Source: CAWHMN01 sp051001135
Lineage (GTDB): Bacteria > Acidobacteriota > Terriglobia > Terriglobales > Acidobacteriaceae
Reading direction: 5' to 3'
DNA length: 26,303 bases
Assembly (NCBI GenBank): GCA_051001135.1
Contig: JBPCNO010000128.1
Location: forward strand, 1-26,303
Part shown: positions 5,878-14,813 of the stretch, in pieces
How the letters are laid out: the number at the start of each line of letters is the position of its first letter
Numbering within the stretch: position 1 is the first letter of the stretch
Position numbers and translations under genes: made by a program
The notes under the pieces: model-generated
What the model was told of the DNA's origin: nothing
Seen by the model: the letters and a program-made list of their open reading frames with translations, nothing else
Databases searched by the model: none

Positions 5878-8049
5878 CTAGTAGTCCGCCAGCTCGGCCA
5901 TGGCGCGGAACAGATCCTCCGGCTGCGGCAGGATGGCGTCTTCCAGGATCGGTTGATAGGCCACGAAGGTATCTGTCGCCGCCACCCGCTTCACCGGAGC
6001 ATCCAGCTCGTCGAACAGCTCGTCGGCGATGCGCGCAGCCAGCTCCGCCCCGTATCCCCAACTCAGCATGTCCTCATGCGCCACTATGACCCGGCTGGTC
6101 TTGCGGACCGATTCCGCGATCGCCTCCCAGTCGTAGGGTGTCAAGGTGCGCAGATCCAGCACCTCCACCTCCACCCCCAGCTCGCGGCTCGCCCGCTGCG
6201 CCGCCTGCAGCGCACGCGGCACTACGGCGCCGTAGGTGATCACCGTCAGATCTTTGCCCTCACGCACGCGCTTGGCCTTGCCGAAGGGGACCATGTAGTC
6301 GGGCCCAGGGTACGTAGCGCGCCCGAAGGTCTCGCGATAGAGCCGCTTGTGTTCCAGGAACATCACCGGATCGTCGCAGCGGATGGCCGTGCGCAGCAGA
6401 CCGTTGGCATCGAGCGCATTCGACGGAAACACCACGCGTATGCCCGGAGTATGGGTGAAGATGCTCTCGCCGGACTGCGAATGATAGATGGAGCCACCCG
6501 TCAGATAGCCTCCGATGGCCACACGCACCACCGCGGGAGCGGCGAAGTTGCCATTCGACCGCCAGCGCATCAGGCTCAACTCATTGCGCAGTTGGTGCAT
6601 GGCGGGCCAGATGTAATCGAAGAATTGAATCTCCACCACCGGCTTGAGTCCGCGCACGGCCATACCCACGGCACGGCCGACGATATTCGCCTCCGCCAGC
6701 GGAGAGTTGAAGACGCGATCCGCGCCGTATTCGCACTGCAGCCCGGAGGTCAGCTTGAAGACGCCGCCCTTGCCCTTCACGCTGCCGTCCTTCAGGTACT
6801 CATCGCGGCTGCAGTCGGCGATGTCCTCACCGAACATCACGATGCGGTTGTCGCGAGCCGTCTCATCTTTCAGGCACGCATTGATCAGGTCCGCCATGGT
6901 CCGCTCGGGCCCCGCTGGGGCTGCGGGAGCCGTCGAGAAGGCTGCGCTGGTGGGATCGAGATCCGCCGAGTATACGTGGCGATAGATCGAGTCGACCTTC
7001 GGCAACGCGGCGCGCAGCGCATGGTCGGCCGCCGCCTGCACCTCCTCGTCCACCGATTTCTCCAGCCGGGTAATCGCCTCGGAGTCCAGAATGCCTTCGC
7101 GCAGCAGCCGCATCTGCATCTTCGGCAGCGGATCGCGCAGCGCGTCGGCTTCCAGCTCGACCTTGGGCCGGTAGAGCTTGTCGTCATCGGAGAGCGAGTG
7201 GGAGTACGGCCGGATCACATGGCCATGCACCAGCGCCGGCCCGCGGCCTGCGCGGCAGTGCGCCACGGCATCGCGAAATGCCGCATAGCTCTCGACCGGA
7301 TCCGTGCCATCCACCTCGGCAAAGAAGAAGTGCGGGAAGTTCGCCACCAGCTTGGAGATGTTGCCGCCCGGCGTATTCACCTCCACCGGCGTGGAGATGG
7401 CATAGCCGTTGTCTTCCACCGCGAACAGCACCGGCAGCTTGAGGGTGGAGGCGGAACTCAGCGCCTCCCAGAACTCGCCCTCACTGGTGGACCCTTCACC
7501 GATCGAGACATAGACCACCTCATCGCCGTGGAACTTCACATCGCGAAACGCGCGATAGTCTCCCTGGTGTTTTTCCGCAGCTTCGGGATGCTTGGCGAAG
7601 TAGCGGCCGGCCTCCGCGCAGCCCACCGCCTGCAGACACTGCGTGGCCACGGACGATCCCTGCGACACGATGTTCAGCCGCTGGTGACCCCAGTGGGACG
7701 GCATCTGGCGGCCGCCGCTGGCCGGATCGTCCGCGGCGCCCACCGCCTGCAGCAGCAACTCCTCCGCAGTATTGCCCAATCCCAGGCACAGCGCGCGTTC
7801 GCGGTAGTAGGGGAAGAACCAATCGTAGTCCGGCCGCATGGCCTTCGCCGCGGCTGCCAGCATGGCCTCATGTCCCGCACCCGAGATCTGAAAGAAGATC
7901 TTCTGCTGCCGCTTCAGCAGGATCTCGCGATCATCCACACGTCGCGACAGATACATCAGCCGGTAAAGCTCGATCAGATCCTCCGGCGTCAGGCCGGCGA
8001 AGTCTTTCTGCTGCTTTTCCACCCGAGCTTCACTCACCGCGTTGGCCAT
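5878..8049 (-). CDS. 2-oxoacid dehydrogenase E1, fused alpha and beta subunits
   Basis: A 723-residue thiamine-diphosphate enzyme that decarboxylates a 2-oxoacid (branched-chain 2-oxoisovalerate or pyruvate) and passes the acyl group to an E2 lipoyl protein. Residues ~20-350 are an E1-alpha domain with the ThDP/Mg motif from G184-E-G to N214 and an active-site loop RPYSHSLSDDD (280-290). Residues ~390-723 are an E1-beta domain (FGEDIAD, SPLAEANIVGRAVGMA, IGGYLTGGSIYHSQSGE). A Pro/Ala-rich linker around 370-388 joins them. Most bacteria encode these as two proteins; natural fusions exist in several phyla. No E2 or E3 gene is near. The ATG at 8049 follows GGGAG. Substrate choice between branched-chain and pyruvate is undecided. 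Confidence 0.93.
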   Translation of the reverse strand: MANAVSEARVEKQQKDFAGLTPEDLIELYRLMYLSRRVDDREILLKRQQKIFFQISGAGHEAMLAAAAKAMRPDYDWFFPYYRERALCLGLGNTAEELLLQAVGAADDPASGGRQMPSHWGHQRLNIVSQGSSVATQCLQAVGCAEAGRYFAKHPEAAEKHQGDYRAFRDVKFHGDEVVYVSIGEGSTSEGEFWEALSSASTLKLPVLFAVEDNGYAISTPVEVNTPGGNISKLVANFPHFFFAEVDGTDPVESYAAFRDAVAHCRAGRGPALVHGHVIRPYSHSLSDDDKLYRPKVELEADALRDPLPKMQMRLLREGILDSEAITRLEKSVDEEVQAAADHALRAALPKVDSIYRHVYSADLDPTSAAFSTAPAAPAGPERTMADLINACLKDETARDNRIVMFGEDIADCSRDEYLKDGSVKGKGGVFKLTSGLQCEYGADRVFNSPLAEANIVGRAVGMAVRGLKPVVEIQFFDYIWPAMHQLRNELSLMRWRSNGNFAAPAVVRVAIGGYLTGGSIYHSQSGESIFTHTPGIRVVFPSNALDANGLLRTAIRCDDPVMFLEHKRLYRETFGRATYPGPDYMVPFGKAKRVREGKDLTVITYGAVVPRALQAAQRASRELGVEVEVLDLRTLTPYDWEAIAESVRKTSRVIVAHEDMLSWGYGAELAARIADELFDELDAPVKRVAATDTFVAYQPILEDAILPQPEDLFRAMAELADY

Positions 8050-8420
8050 GCCTCACTCCCCATCTCTCATCCGCGAACGGCTGTTGCGAACGACTGGTGA
8101 TTGTATCGCGACCGGCCCATGGGCCGCCTCCCTTGCCTGGAGCGCGCCCAAAGCATGCGCAGGACACGCAGTTCCGCCCACAAACGCGCGTTTCCCTCCG
8201 CGCATTCCCGCGCATTCCATAGAGATGCGCAGGAGAGCGGCGGGCTGCTTTTCCGTAACCCGAAGGCGCACTCTTCCGGCCGGCGCGCCCCGCCATTGAG
8301 TTTGACCATCTTTTTCCAGCCATGCTCTAATCGCCCATCAAACCAAGATGGCGCAGCGGCACGCCGGTGACGGCTGCAGCCGCCACATTCCATTGCCGCA
8401 ACCCGACGGAGGAAGTACAC
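8050..8420. other. 371-bp divergent intergenic region between E1 and hppA
   Basis: No gene is supported here. The left part must hold the promoter of the E1 gene (-). The right part holds a candidate sigma70-type promoter for hppA (8302-8331). A short direct repeat CGCGCATTCC occurs twice around 8198-8219. Short open frames across the region have no ribosome-binding site or recognisable protein sequence. Confidence 0.6.
8302..8331 (+). promoter_or_regulatory. Candidate sigma70-type promoter of hppA
   Basis: TTGACC (8302-8307) and TCTAAT (8326-8331) are separated by 18 bp, each one or two mismatches from consensus. The predicted transcript would carry a leader of about 80 nt before the ATG at 8421. 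This was found by eye and not tested against background. Confidence 0.45.
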
Positions 8421-10685
<2,265 letters not shown>

Positions 10686-10706
10686 CGCATCCTGCTCCGC
10701 TTCAAC

Positions 10707-10736
10707 TTCAGGGCCGTCCTCCGGGGCGGCCCTGAA
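10707..10736 (+). terminator. Hairpin downstream of hppA
   Basis: TTCAGGGCCG (10707-10716) pairs perfectly with CGGCCCTGAA (10727-10736) around a 10-nt loop, 21 bp after the hppA stop. It lacks a U-run, so it may be a Rho-independent terminator of low quality or a 3' stabilising structure. It separates hppA from the phosphatase gene. Confidence 0.65.
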
Positions 10737-10811
10737 CGCCTGACCCTGAACCCCTGGCAGAGAATGCTTTTCAATCCATCCCGCCCGCCATCTTTGCTAT
10801 GGTGAAGGCCC

Positions 10812-12173
10812 ATGACCTCTTACCAGCTCACGAGCAGCCTGCCCTGGTACAAGCAGCGCGCCAAGCGCTGGGCCTACCTGAGCATGCTGCCCCCGCGCAG
10901 GCTGATCAGCCTCTACCTCGCCGTCTTCTTCATCTTCTCCATCTTTGGTTCATACCAGAACCTGATCCATGCGCACCGCTTTTCCATCGTCGCCGTGGTC
11001 ATGATCTCCGTGGTGAACGGCGCATATTCCATGCTCTATCCCTATTTGCTCATACGGAGAGCCGTGGGGTACGTAGTGGTGACGGGATTCATGCACGGCG
11101 CCGTCAGCTCGGCCTGTGTGTCCTTTGCATTCGTACTGGATGCAAAGCACCCGCTGTGGCCGCGCGCCGGCCTCACCTTCACGGGAAATGCCATCTGGAT
11201 CGCGGTCGTCGCCTCGTACATACTCTTTATCCATTTCATCCGCAGCCAGGCGCGGGAGGCGCTCCGCATCCAGAACGAACTGGAGCTCGCGCAAAGTATT
11301 CAGCACACGCTGGTGCCGCCCGTCAGCCTGTCCACCACTGCATATGAGGTCTACGGCATCTCTCTTCCCAGCGATCGTGTCGGTGGCGACCTGGTCGATG
11401 TCGTCCCTATCCGCGGCGGCACCATCGCCTACATCGCGGATGTCGCCGGACACGGCCTCCAGGCCGGCATTCTAATGGGCATGTTGAAGACCGCCGTCCA
11501 TACCATTCTGCTGGATGAGACCACGCGCGATGCCGATGCGCTGCCCAATCTGCTGCAGCGCCTCGACCGAGTGCTTCCCGCTGTCAAAGAGTCCCAGATG
11601 TACGCCACCATGGCGGCGCTCCAGCTTGGCGGAGACGATCCGTCCCAGAGCAATCCGTCCCGGAGCAATCTACCCCGGAGCAATCTACCCCGGAGGAATC
11701 TGGCCGAGAACGATCCATCCGAGAGCAATCCATCTCAAACTAGTCTGGTGCGGTATGCGCTCGCCGCGCATCCACCCATCCTGCACTACCACCGCTCGGA
11801 TGGCTCCATCACCCAGCTCATGATGCCGCAATTACCGATCGGACTCCTGGCGGCTCCTCCGTTTATCGCTGGCCAGGTACAGACCGCCCCCGGGGATCTG
11901 CTCGTGATTGCCACTGACGGCATCCTCGAAGCATGCAATCAGCAGGATGAAGAGTTCGGCTCCTCACGCCTGGAGGGTCTGATAGCCGCGCACGCTGAGG
12001 AGCCGCTCGCCTCTCTCGCCGCGCGTATCACGACAGCCGTGCACCTCTTTGGGCGGCAACTGGATGATCAAACCTTGCTCATGGTTCGTCACACGCAGCG
12101 TGATACCGAGGTCCGGAATACCCCGGTTCGGAATACACAGGCGCGGCACATCGAAGGCGCTCACGCCTCATGA
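10812..12173 (+). CDS. Membrane-anchored SpoIIE/RsbU-type PP2C phosphatase
   Basis: A 453-residue protein. The N-terminal ~145 residues hold four membrane segments (about 31-50, 57-80, 85-109 and 123-143). A helical linker (143-170, containing RIQNELELAQSIQHTLVPP) leads to a SpoIIE-type phosphatase domain. Metal-binding motifs are visible: D188-R-V-G-G-D193 with LVD, ADVAGHGLQAGILMG (209-223) and, near the end, LVIATDGILEA. RsbU-like enzymes dephosphorylate an anti-anti-sigma (STAS) protein and so control a partner-switching sigma factor; no partner gene is in the window. Residues 275-309 are encoded by seven 15-bp repeats that interrupt the domain after MYATMAALQL. The ATG at 10812 follows GGTGAAGG. 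Confidence 0.9.
   Translation: MTSYQLTSSLPWYKQRAKRWAYLSMLPPRRLISLYLAVFFIFSIFGSYQNLIHAHRFSIVAVVMISVVNGAYSMLYPYLLIRRAVGYVVVTGFMHGAVSSACVSFAFVLDAKHPLWPRAGLTFTGNAIWIAVVASYILFIHFIRSQAREALRIQNELELAQSIQHTLVPPVSLSTTAYEVYGISLPSDRVGGDLVDVVPIRGGTIAYIADVAGHGLQAGILMGMLKTAVHTILLDETTRDADALPNLLQRLDRVLPAVKESQMYATMAALQLGGDDPSQSNPSRSNLPRSNLPRRNLAENDPSESNPSQTSLVRYALAAHPPILHYHRSDGSITQLMMPQLPIGLLAAPPFIAGQVQTAPGDLLVIATDGILEACNQQDEEFGSSRLEGLIAAHAEEPLASLAARITTAVHLFGRQLDDQTLLMVRHTQRDTEVRNTPVRNTQARHIEGAHAS
11634..11738. repeat. Seven in-frame 15-bp tandem repeats inside the SpoIIE phosphatase gene
   Basis: Seven consecutive 15-bp units, the most conserved being AGCAATCTACCCCGG, encode pentapeptides DDPSQ, SNPSR, SNLPR, SNLPR, RNLAE, NDPSE and SNPSQ. 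The unit length keeps the frame for any copy number. The insertion falls between two beta strands of the phosphatase core, where relatives have a short loop. Confidence 0.92.
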
Positions 12174-12254
12174 TGCTTCACAGCCCCGCGCGGCCGGAGC
12201 CATGACTGAGCCAGCCTGGGTCATGCAAAGACTGCGAAAGCCGCAGGCCGGACG

Positions 12255-13283
12255 CTACAGCGCGTAGCCTACCACCGCGCTCTCCGGATTCAGCGGCAGC
12301 GCATGCTGGGTCACGCGCTCCAAGCCCGCCTCGTGATACATCGCCTCCAGTTCGCGAAAGGTGTACGCATCTCCGGCGGGGGTAGTCGCCAGCATGATAA
12401 GGCTAAATTGCGCGACAGCGGGTGGAGACACGCGGTCCTCATTGGGCACGAACTCCAATGTGGCCACCCGTCCACCGGGTTTCATCGAGGCGCGCACTTT
12501 CTTGAGCAGCGCTACGCACGTCGGCGCATCGAAGTGGTGCAGGAAATTAGTCAGCAGAGCGATATCGAAGGGGCCGCCAAACCCTACTTCAAAGGCGCTG
12601 CCCGGCAGCCGCTCATAACGATCTTCCACCCCGGCGTGGCGCGCGTTTTCCTGTGCGACCCCGAGCACCGCCGGCCAATCGACGGCGACGATCCGCGCCT
12701 GCGGGTTCTGCTTCGCCACGGCGATCCCGAATAATCCGTGGCCCGCCGCGATATCCAGCACGCGCACCGGACCCGAGAGCCCCTCCAGAGCGATGGCCGC
12801 CAGAGGCGCTGCCAAAGGACCGAACATGGGCGCCATGCTGCGCGCGAACTCAACCCAGATGGGATTTTCCGGCTCCACGCTCCCGCCGCCCGGCAGCGTG
12901 GTTTTGCCCGCCCGCGCAGTCTCCGCCAGGTGCTGAAACGCATCGTTCATCGTCGGGTTGTTGAGAAAGCGCGCTGTGGATGCCAGGCATGCCGGAGATC
13001 GCGGGTCCAGAAAGACCGCGCTGGCGGGAGAGTGCCGGTAGCGGCCGTCCTCTTTCTTGAGCAGCCCCAGGATGGTCATCGAGTCGCACAGAATGCGCGC
13101 GGCGCGCTCCGAAGCCGAACAGTGGCGCGCCAGTGAGGCGACATCGCCCGCTGTCTCTCCTACGGCGCCGAACAGCCCGAGCTCAATCGCGGCCTGCAGT
13201 GCCGCTGTTTGCTGGAACGCCGTCAGCGTATCGATGATGATTTGCGGCGAGACATCCGCCTGAGTCTGAGACGCAGTTTCCAT
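12255..13283 (-). CDS. Family-2 O-methyltransferase (dimerisation domain plus SAM domain)
   Basis: A 342-residue SAM-dependent methyltransferase of the plant-COMT/acetylserotonin-OMT/CrtF-type architecture. Residues ~15-100 form a winged-helix dimerisation domain (AAIELGLFGAVGE, CDSMTILGLLKKEDGRYRHS). Residues ~140-342 form a Rossmann methyltransferase fold with SAM motif I VLDIAAGHGLFG (175-186), acidic ribose-binding D202 in VAVDWP, and NFLHHF (246-251) at the position of the catalytic histidine. Substrates in this family are hydroxylated aromatics, polyketides or carotenoids and cannot be assigned here. The ATG at 13283 has AAAGGGG 7 nt upstream on its strand, and a TATAAT box (13320-13325) lies further upstream, so it may have its own promoter. 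Confidence 0.9.
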   Translation of the reverse strand: METASQTQADVSPQIIIDTLTAFQQTAALQAAIELGLFGAVGETAGDVASLARHCSASERAARILCDSMTILGLLKKEDGRYRHSPASAVFLDPRSPACLASTARFLNNPTMNDAFQHLAETARAGKTTLPGGGSVEPENPIWVEFARSMAPMFGPLAAPLAAIALEGLSGPVRVLDIAAGHGLFGIAVAKQNPQARIVAVDWPAVLGVAQENARHAGVEDRYERLPGSAFEVGFGGPFDIALLTNFLHHFDAPTCVALLKKVRASMKPGGRVATLEFVPNEDRVSPPAVAQFSLIMLATTPAGDAYTFRELEAMYHEAGLERVTQHALPLNPESAVVGYAL

Positions 13284-13319
13284 TGCACATCCCCTTTGCC
13301 AGCTTATGCATGCGGCGGA

Positions 13320-13325
13320 ATTATA
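13320..13325 (-). promoter_or_regulatory. Candidate -10 box (TATAAT) of the O-methyltransferase gene
   Basis: On the minus strand the sequence reads GCGTATAAT, a perfect -10 hexamer, 36 bp upstream of the start codon at 13283. No good -35 is seen at 16-18 bp. Confidence is limited to the hexamer and its position. Confidence 0.35.
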
Positions 13326-13341
13326 CGCTTCGAAGTCGCAA

Positions 13342-13764
13342 CTACTGCCGCATCTTCTCCTTCACACTCTTGGCCAGCTTCTCGATCTGTTCCGCTTTCT
13401 TCACCACGTCCACCGACAGCATATTCTTGTTCGTCCGGTCGACCTCCGTCTTCAATTCCGTCGCCAGCGCCAGCAGCTTGTTCGTGTCTCGCTGCAATTG
13501 TTCCTGGCGCTCGGTGTTCCGCGCCTTCATCATCCGCTCGTTCTGGCGGATGGCGTCGGGATTGCTCTCATTCCATCCTGGCGGCGGCGGCCCCGGGCCC
13601 ATCCAGGGTGGGCCTGGCGCCGATTGTTGCTGCGACATCTGCGGCCCCGCCGCACGGCTATTGTGCTGACTCCACGCGACCGGAGCGATCATCGCGACAA
13701 CCAACGCGGCGCTCGCGATCCACCCTGACCCGATAATGCGCAACTTGCCCCTGAGTCTTCGCAT
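13342..13764 (-). CDS. Secreted or periplasmic coiled-coil protein of unknown function
   Basis: A 140-residue protein starting MRRLRGKLRIIGSG, followed by a hydrophobic stretch (ASAALVVAMIAPVAWS) that looks like a Sec signal peptide with cleavage after AWS. A Pro/Gly-rich linker (GPPWMGPGPPPPGWNES) follows. The C-terminal ~75 residues are charged heptads (RNTERQEQLQRDTNKLLALA, then LKTEVDRTNKNMLSVDVVKKAEQIEKLAKSVKEKM) predicted as coiled coil. I do not recognise a characterised family. In-frame ATGs also exist at 13797 and 13836; 13764 gives the neatest signal peptide. It is transcribed divergently from mscS, with at most 53 bp between starts, and lies upstream of the O-methyltransferase. Confidence 0.7.
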   Translation of the reverse strand: MRRLRGKLRIIGSGWIASAALVVAMIAPVAWSQHNSRAAGPQMSQQQSAPGPPWMGPGPPPPGWNESNPDAIRQNERMMKARNTERQEQLQRDTNKLLALATELKTEVDRTNKNMLSVDVVKKAEQIEKLAKSVKEKMRQ

Positions 13765-13770
13765 CCGTTG

Positions 13771-13776
13771 ATTATA
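13771..13776 (-). promoter_or_regulatory. Candidate -10 box directly abutting the start codon of the coiled-coil gene
   Basis: The minus strand reads TATAATCAACGGATG: a perfect -10 hexamer 6 nt before the preferred ATG at 13764. If used, transcription would begin at or next to the A of the ATG, giving a leaderless mRNA. No convincing -35 is visible. If translation starts at 13797 instead, the hexamer is simply coding. Confidence 0.35.
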
Positions 13777-13817
13777 GAAACGCTGCCAAACTTTCATCAG
13801 TCTTCCGAAAGGCCTGC

Positions 13818-14813
13818 TTGTCCCTTTTGCTGGCACCCCCTAATTCGACCCAATCCGCCCATCAGTTCTTTCAAAGCCTATGGCAGGGACTACTGGACCG
13901 CCTTCAAGACTTTCTCCGGAACGATCTGCTGCACCTCATCGGCATCCTGGTGGTCGCCTGGTTCTTGTTCCTGGTCATCAATTTCCTCACGCTGCGCATG
14001 CGGCGCATTGCCGAGCGCCACTCCGGCATAGGTCTGGCCCGCGCCGCCCAGCTCAGCACGCTCTCCTCCGTCCTGCGCGCCACGGGCATCGGCATCGTCG
14101 CCTTCTTCACCGTGCTCACTATCCTGCGGGATATCTTCGACTTCAACCTGGGCCCGCTGCTCGCCTCCGCCGGGGTGGCCGGCGTGGCCATCGGCCTGGC
14201 CGCCCAGACGGTCGTCAAGGACATGATCAACGGCATGCTGATCCTGGTGGAAGACCAGTACAACGTCGGCGACGTGGTCACCCTGGCCGGCTTTACCGGT
14301 TTCGTGGAGTCGATGTCGCTGCGCAAGACCACGCTGCGCGGCTTCGACGGCACGCTCTACCTGATTCCCAATAGCCAGATCACCAACGTCGCCAATCAGA
14401 GCCGGGACTTCTCCCAGACCACGCTGAACATTTCGGTGGACTTCTCCGCCGACCCCGATAAAGTCATCGAGCTTCTCAGCAGGATCTCGAAGGAAGTGCG
14501 CAACGAACCGGCCTACAAGGACATCTTTCTGCAGGATCCGCAGGTCCTGGGTGTGGACTCCATCAAAGGCTCCGAGGTCATCTATCCCATCGTCGTCAAG
14601 ACGAAAGCGCGCACGCAATACGACGCTTTGCGCGAGATGCAGAAGCGAATAAGACTTGCGCTCGAGCAGAACCACATGCTGCCGGGCAACCCCTACCGCG
14701 TACTCGGAGGAGGCAATATTCTGGAACATCCCAAAGAACCGGCCGCCCCGCCGCACGATCCCACCACCAACAAGCCGAATGACGTGAATCCCTTTACCGG
14801 AGAAGGGATGTAG
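13818..14813 (+). CDS. MscS-family small-conductance mechanosensitive channel
   Basis: A 331-residue membrane protein that opens under membrane tension to release solutes on hypo-osmotic shock. Three helices are seen at about residues 40-60, 82-102 and 112-143. The third is the pore helix with LASAGVAGVAIGLAAQTVVK, followed by the MscS beta-domain signature NVGDVV. The beta and C-terminal cytoplasmic domains follow (FVESMSLRKTTLRGFDG, LYLIPNSQITNVANQSRD). The last ~35 residues are a Pro/Asn-rich tail. The start is a TTG at 13818 with GAAAGG 5 nt upstream; no ATG is available before the first helix. The 3' end overlaps the convergent YyaL gene by 20 bp. Confidence 0.93.
   Translation: MSLLLAPPNSTQSAHQFFQSLWQGLLDRLQDFLRNDLLHLIGILVVAWFLFLVINFLTLRMRRIAERHSGIGLARAAQLSTLSSVLRATGIGIVAFFTVLTILRDIFDFNLGPLLASAGVAGVAIGLAAQTVVKDMINGMLILVEDQYNVGDVVTLAGFTGFVESMSLRKTTLRGFDGTLYLIPNSQITNVANQSRDFSQTTLNISVDFSADPDKVIELLSRISKEVRNEPAYKDIFLQDPQVLGVDSIKGSEVIYPIVVKTKARTQYDALREMQKRIRLALEQNHMLPGNPYRVLGGGNILEHPKEPAAPPHDPTTNKPNDVNPFTGEGM

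Noticed and set aside
5953..8100. A 715-codon open frame on the + strand opposite the E1 gene
   Set aside because: The translation is His/Arg/Gln-rich with no family signal and is the exact antisense of a well-supported gene; high-GC codon bias makes such frames common.
11634..11738. The 15-bp repeats considered as a CRISPR-like or phage attachment structure
   Set aside because: There are no spacers between units, the units are in frame and coding, and no integrase or cas gene is near.
12174..12254. The gap between the SpoIIE phosphatase and the O-methyltransferase searched for a terminator or RNA gene
   Set aside because: Only 81 bp without a convincing hairpin; nothing reportable.
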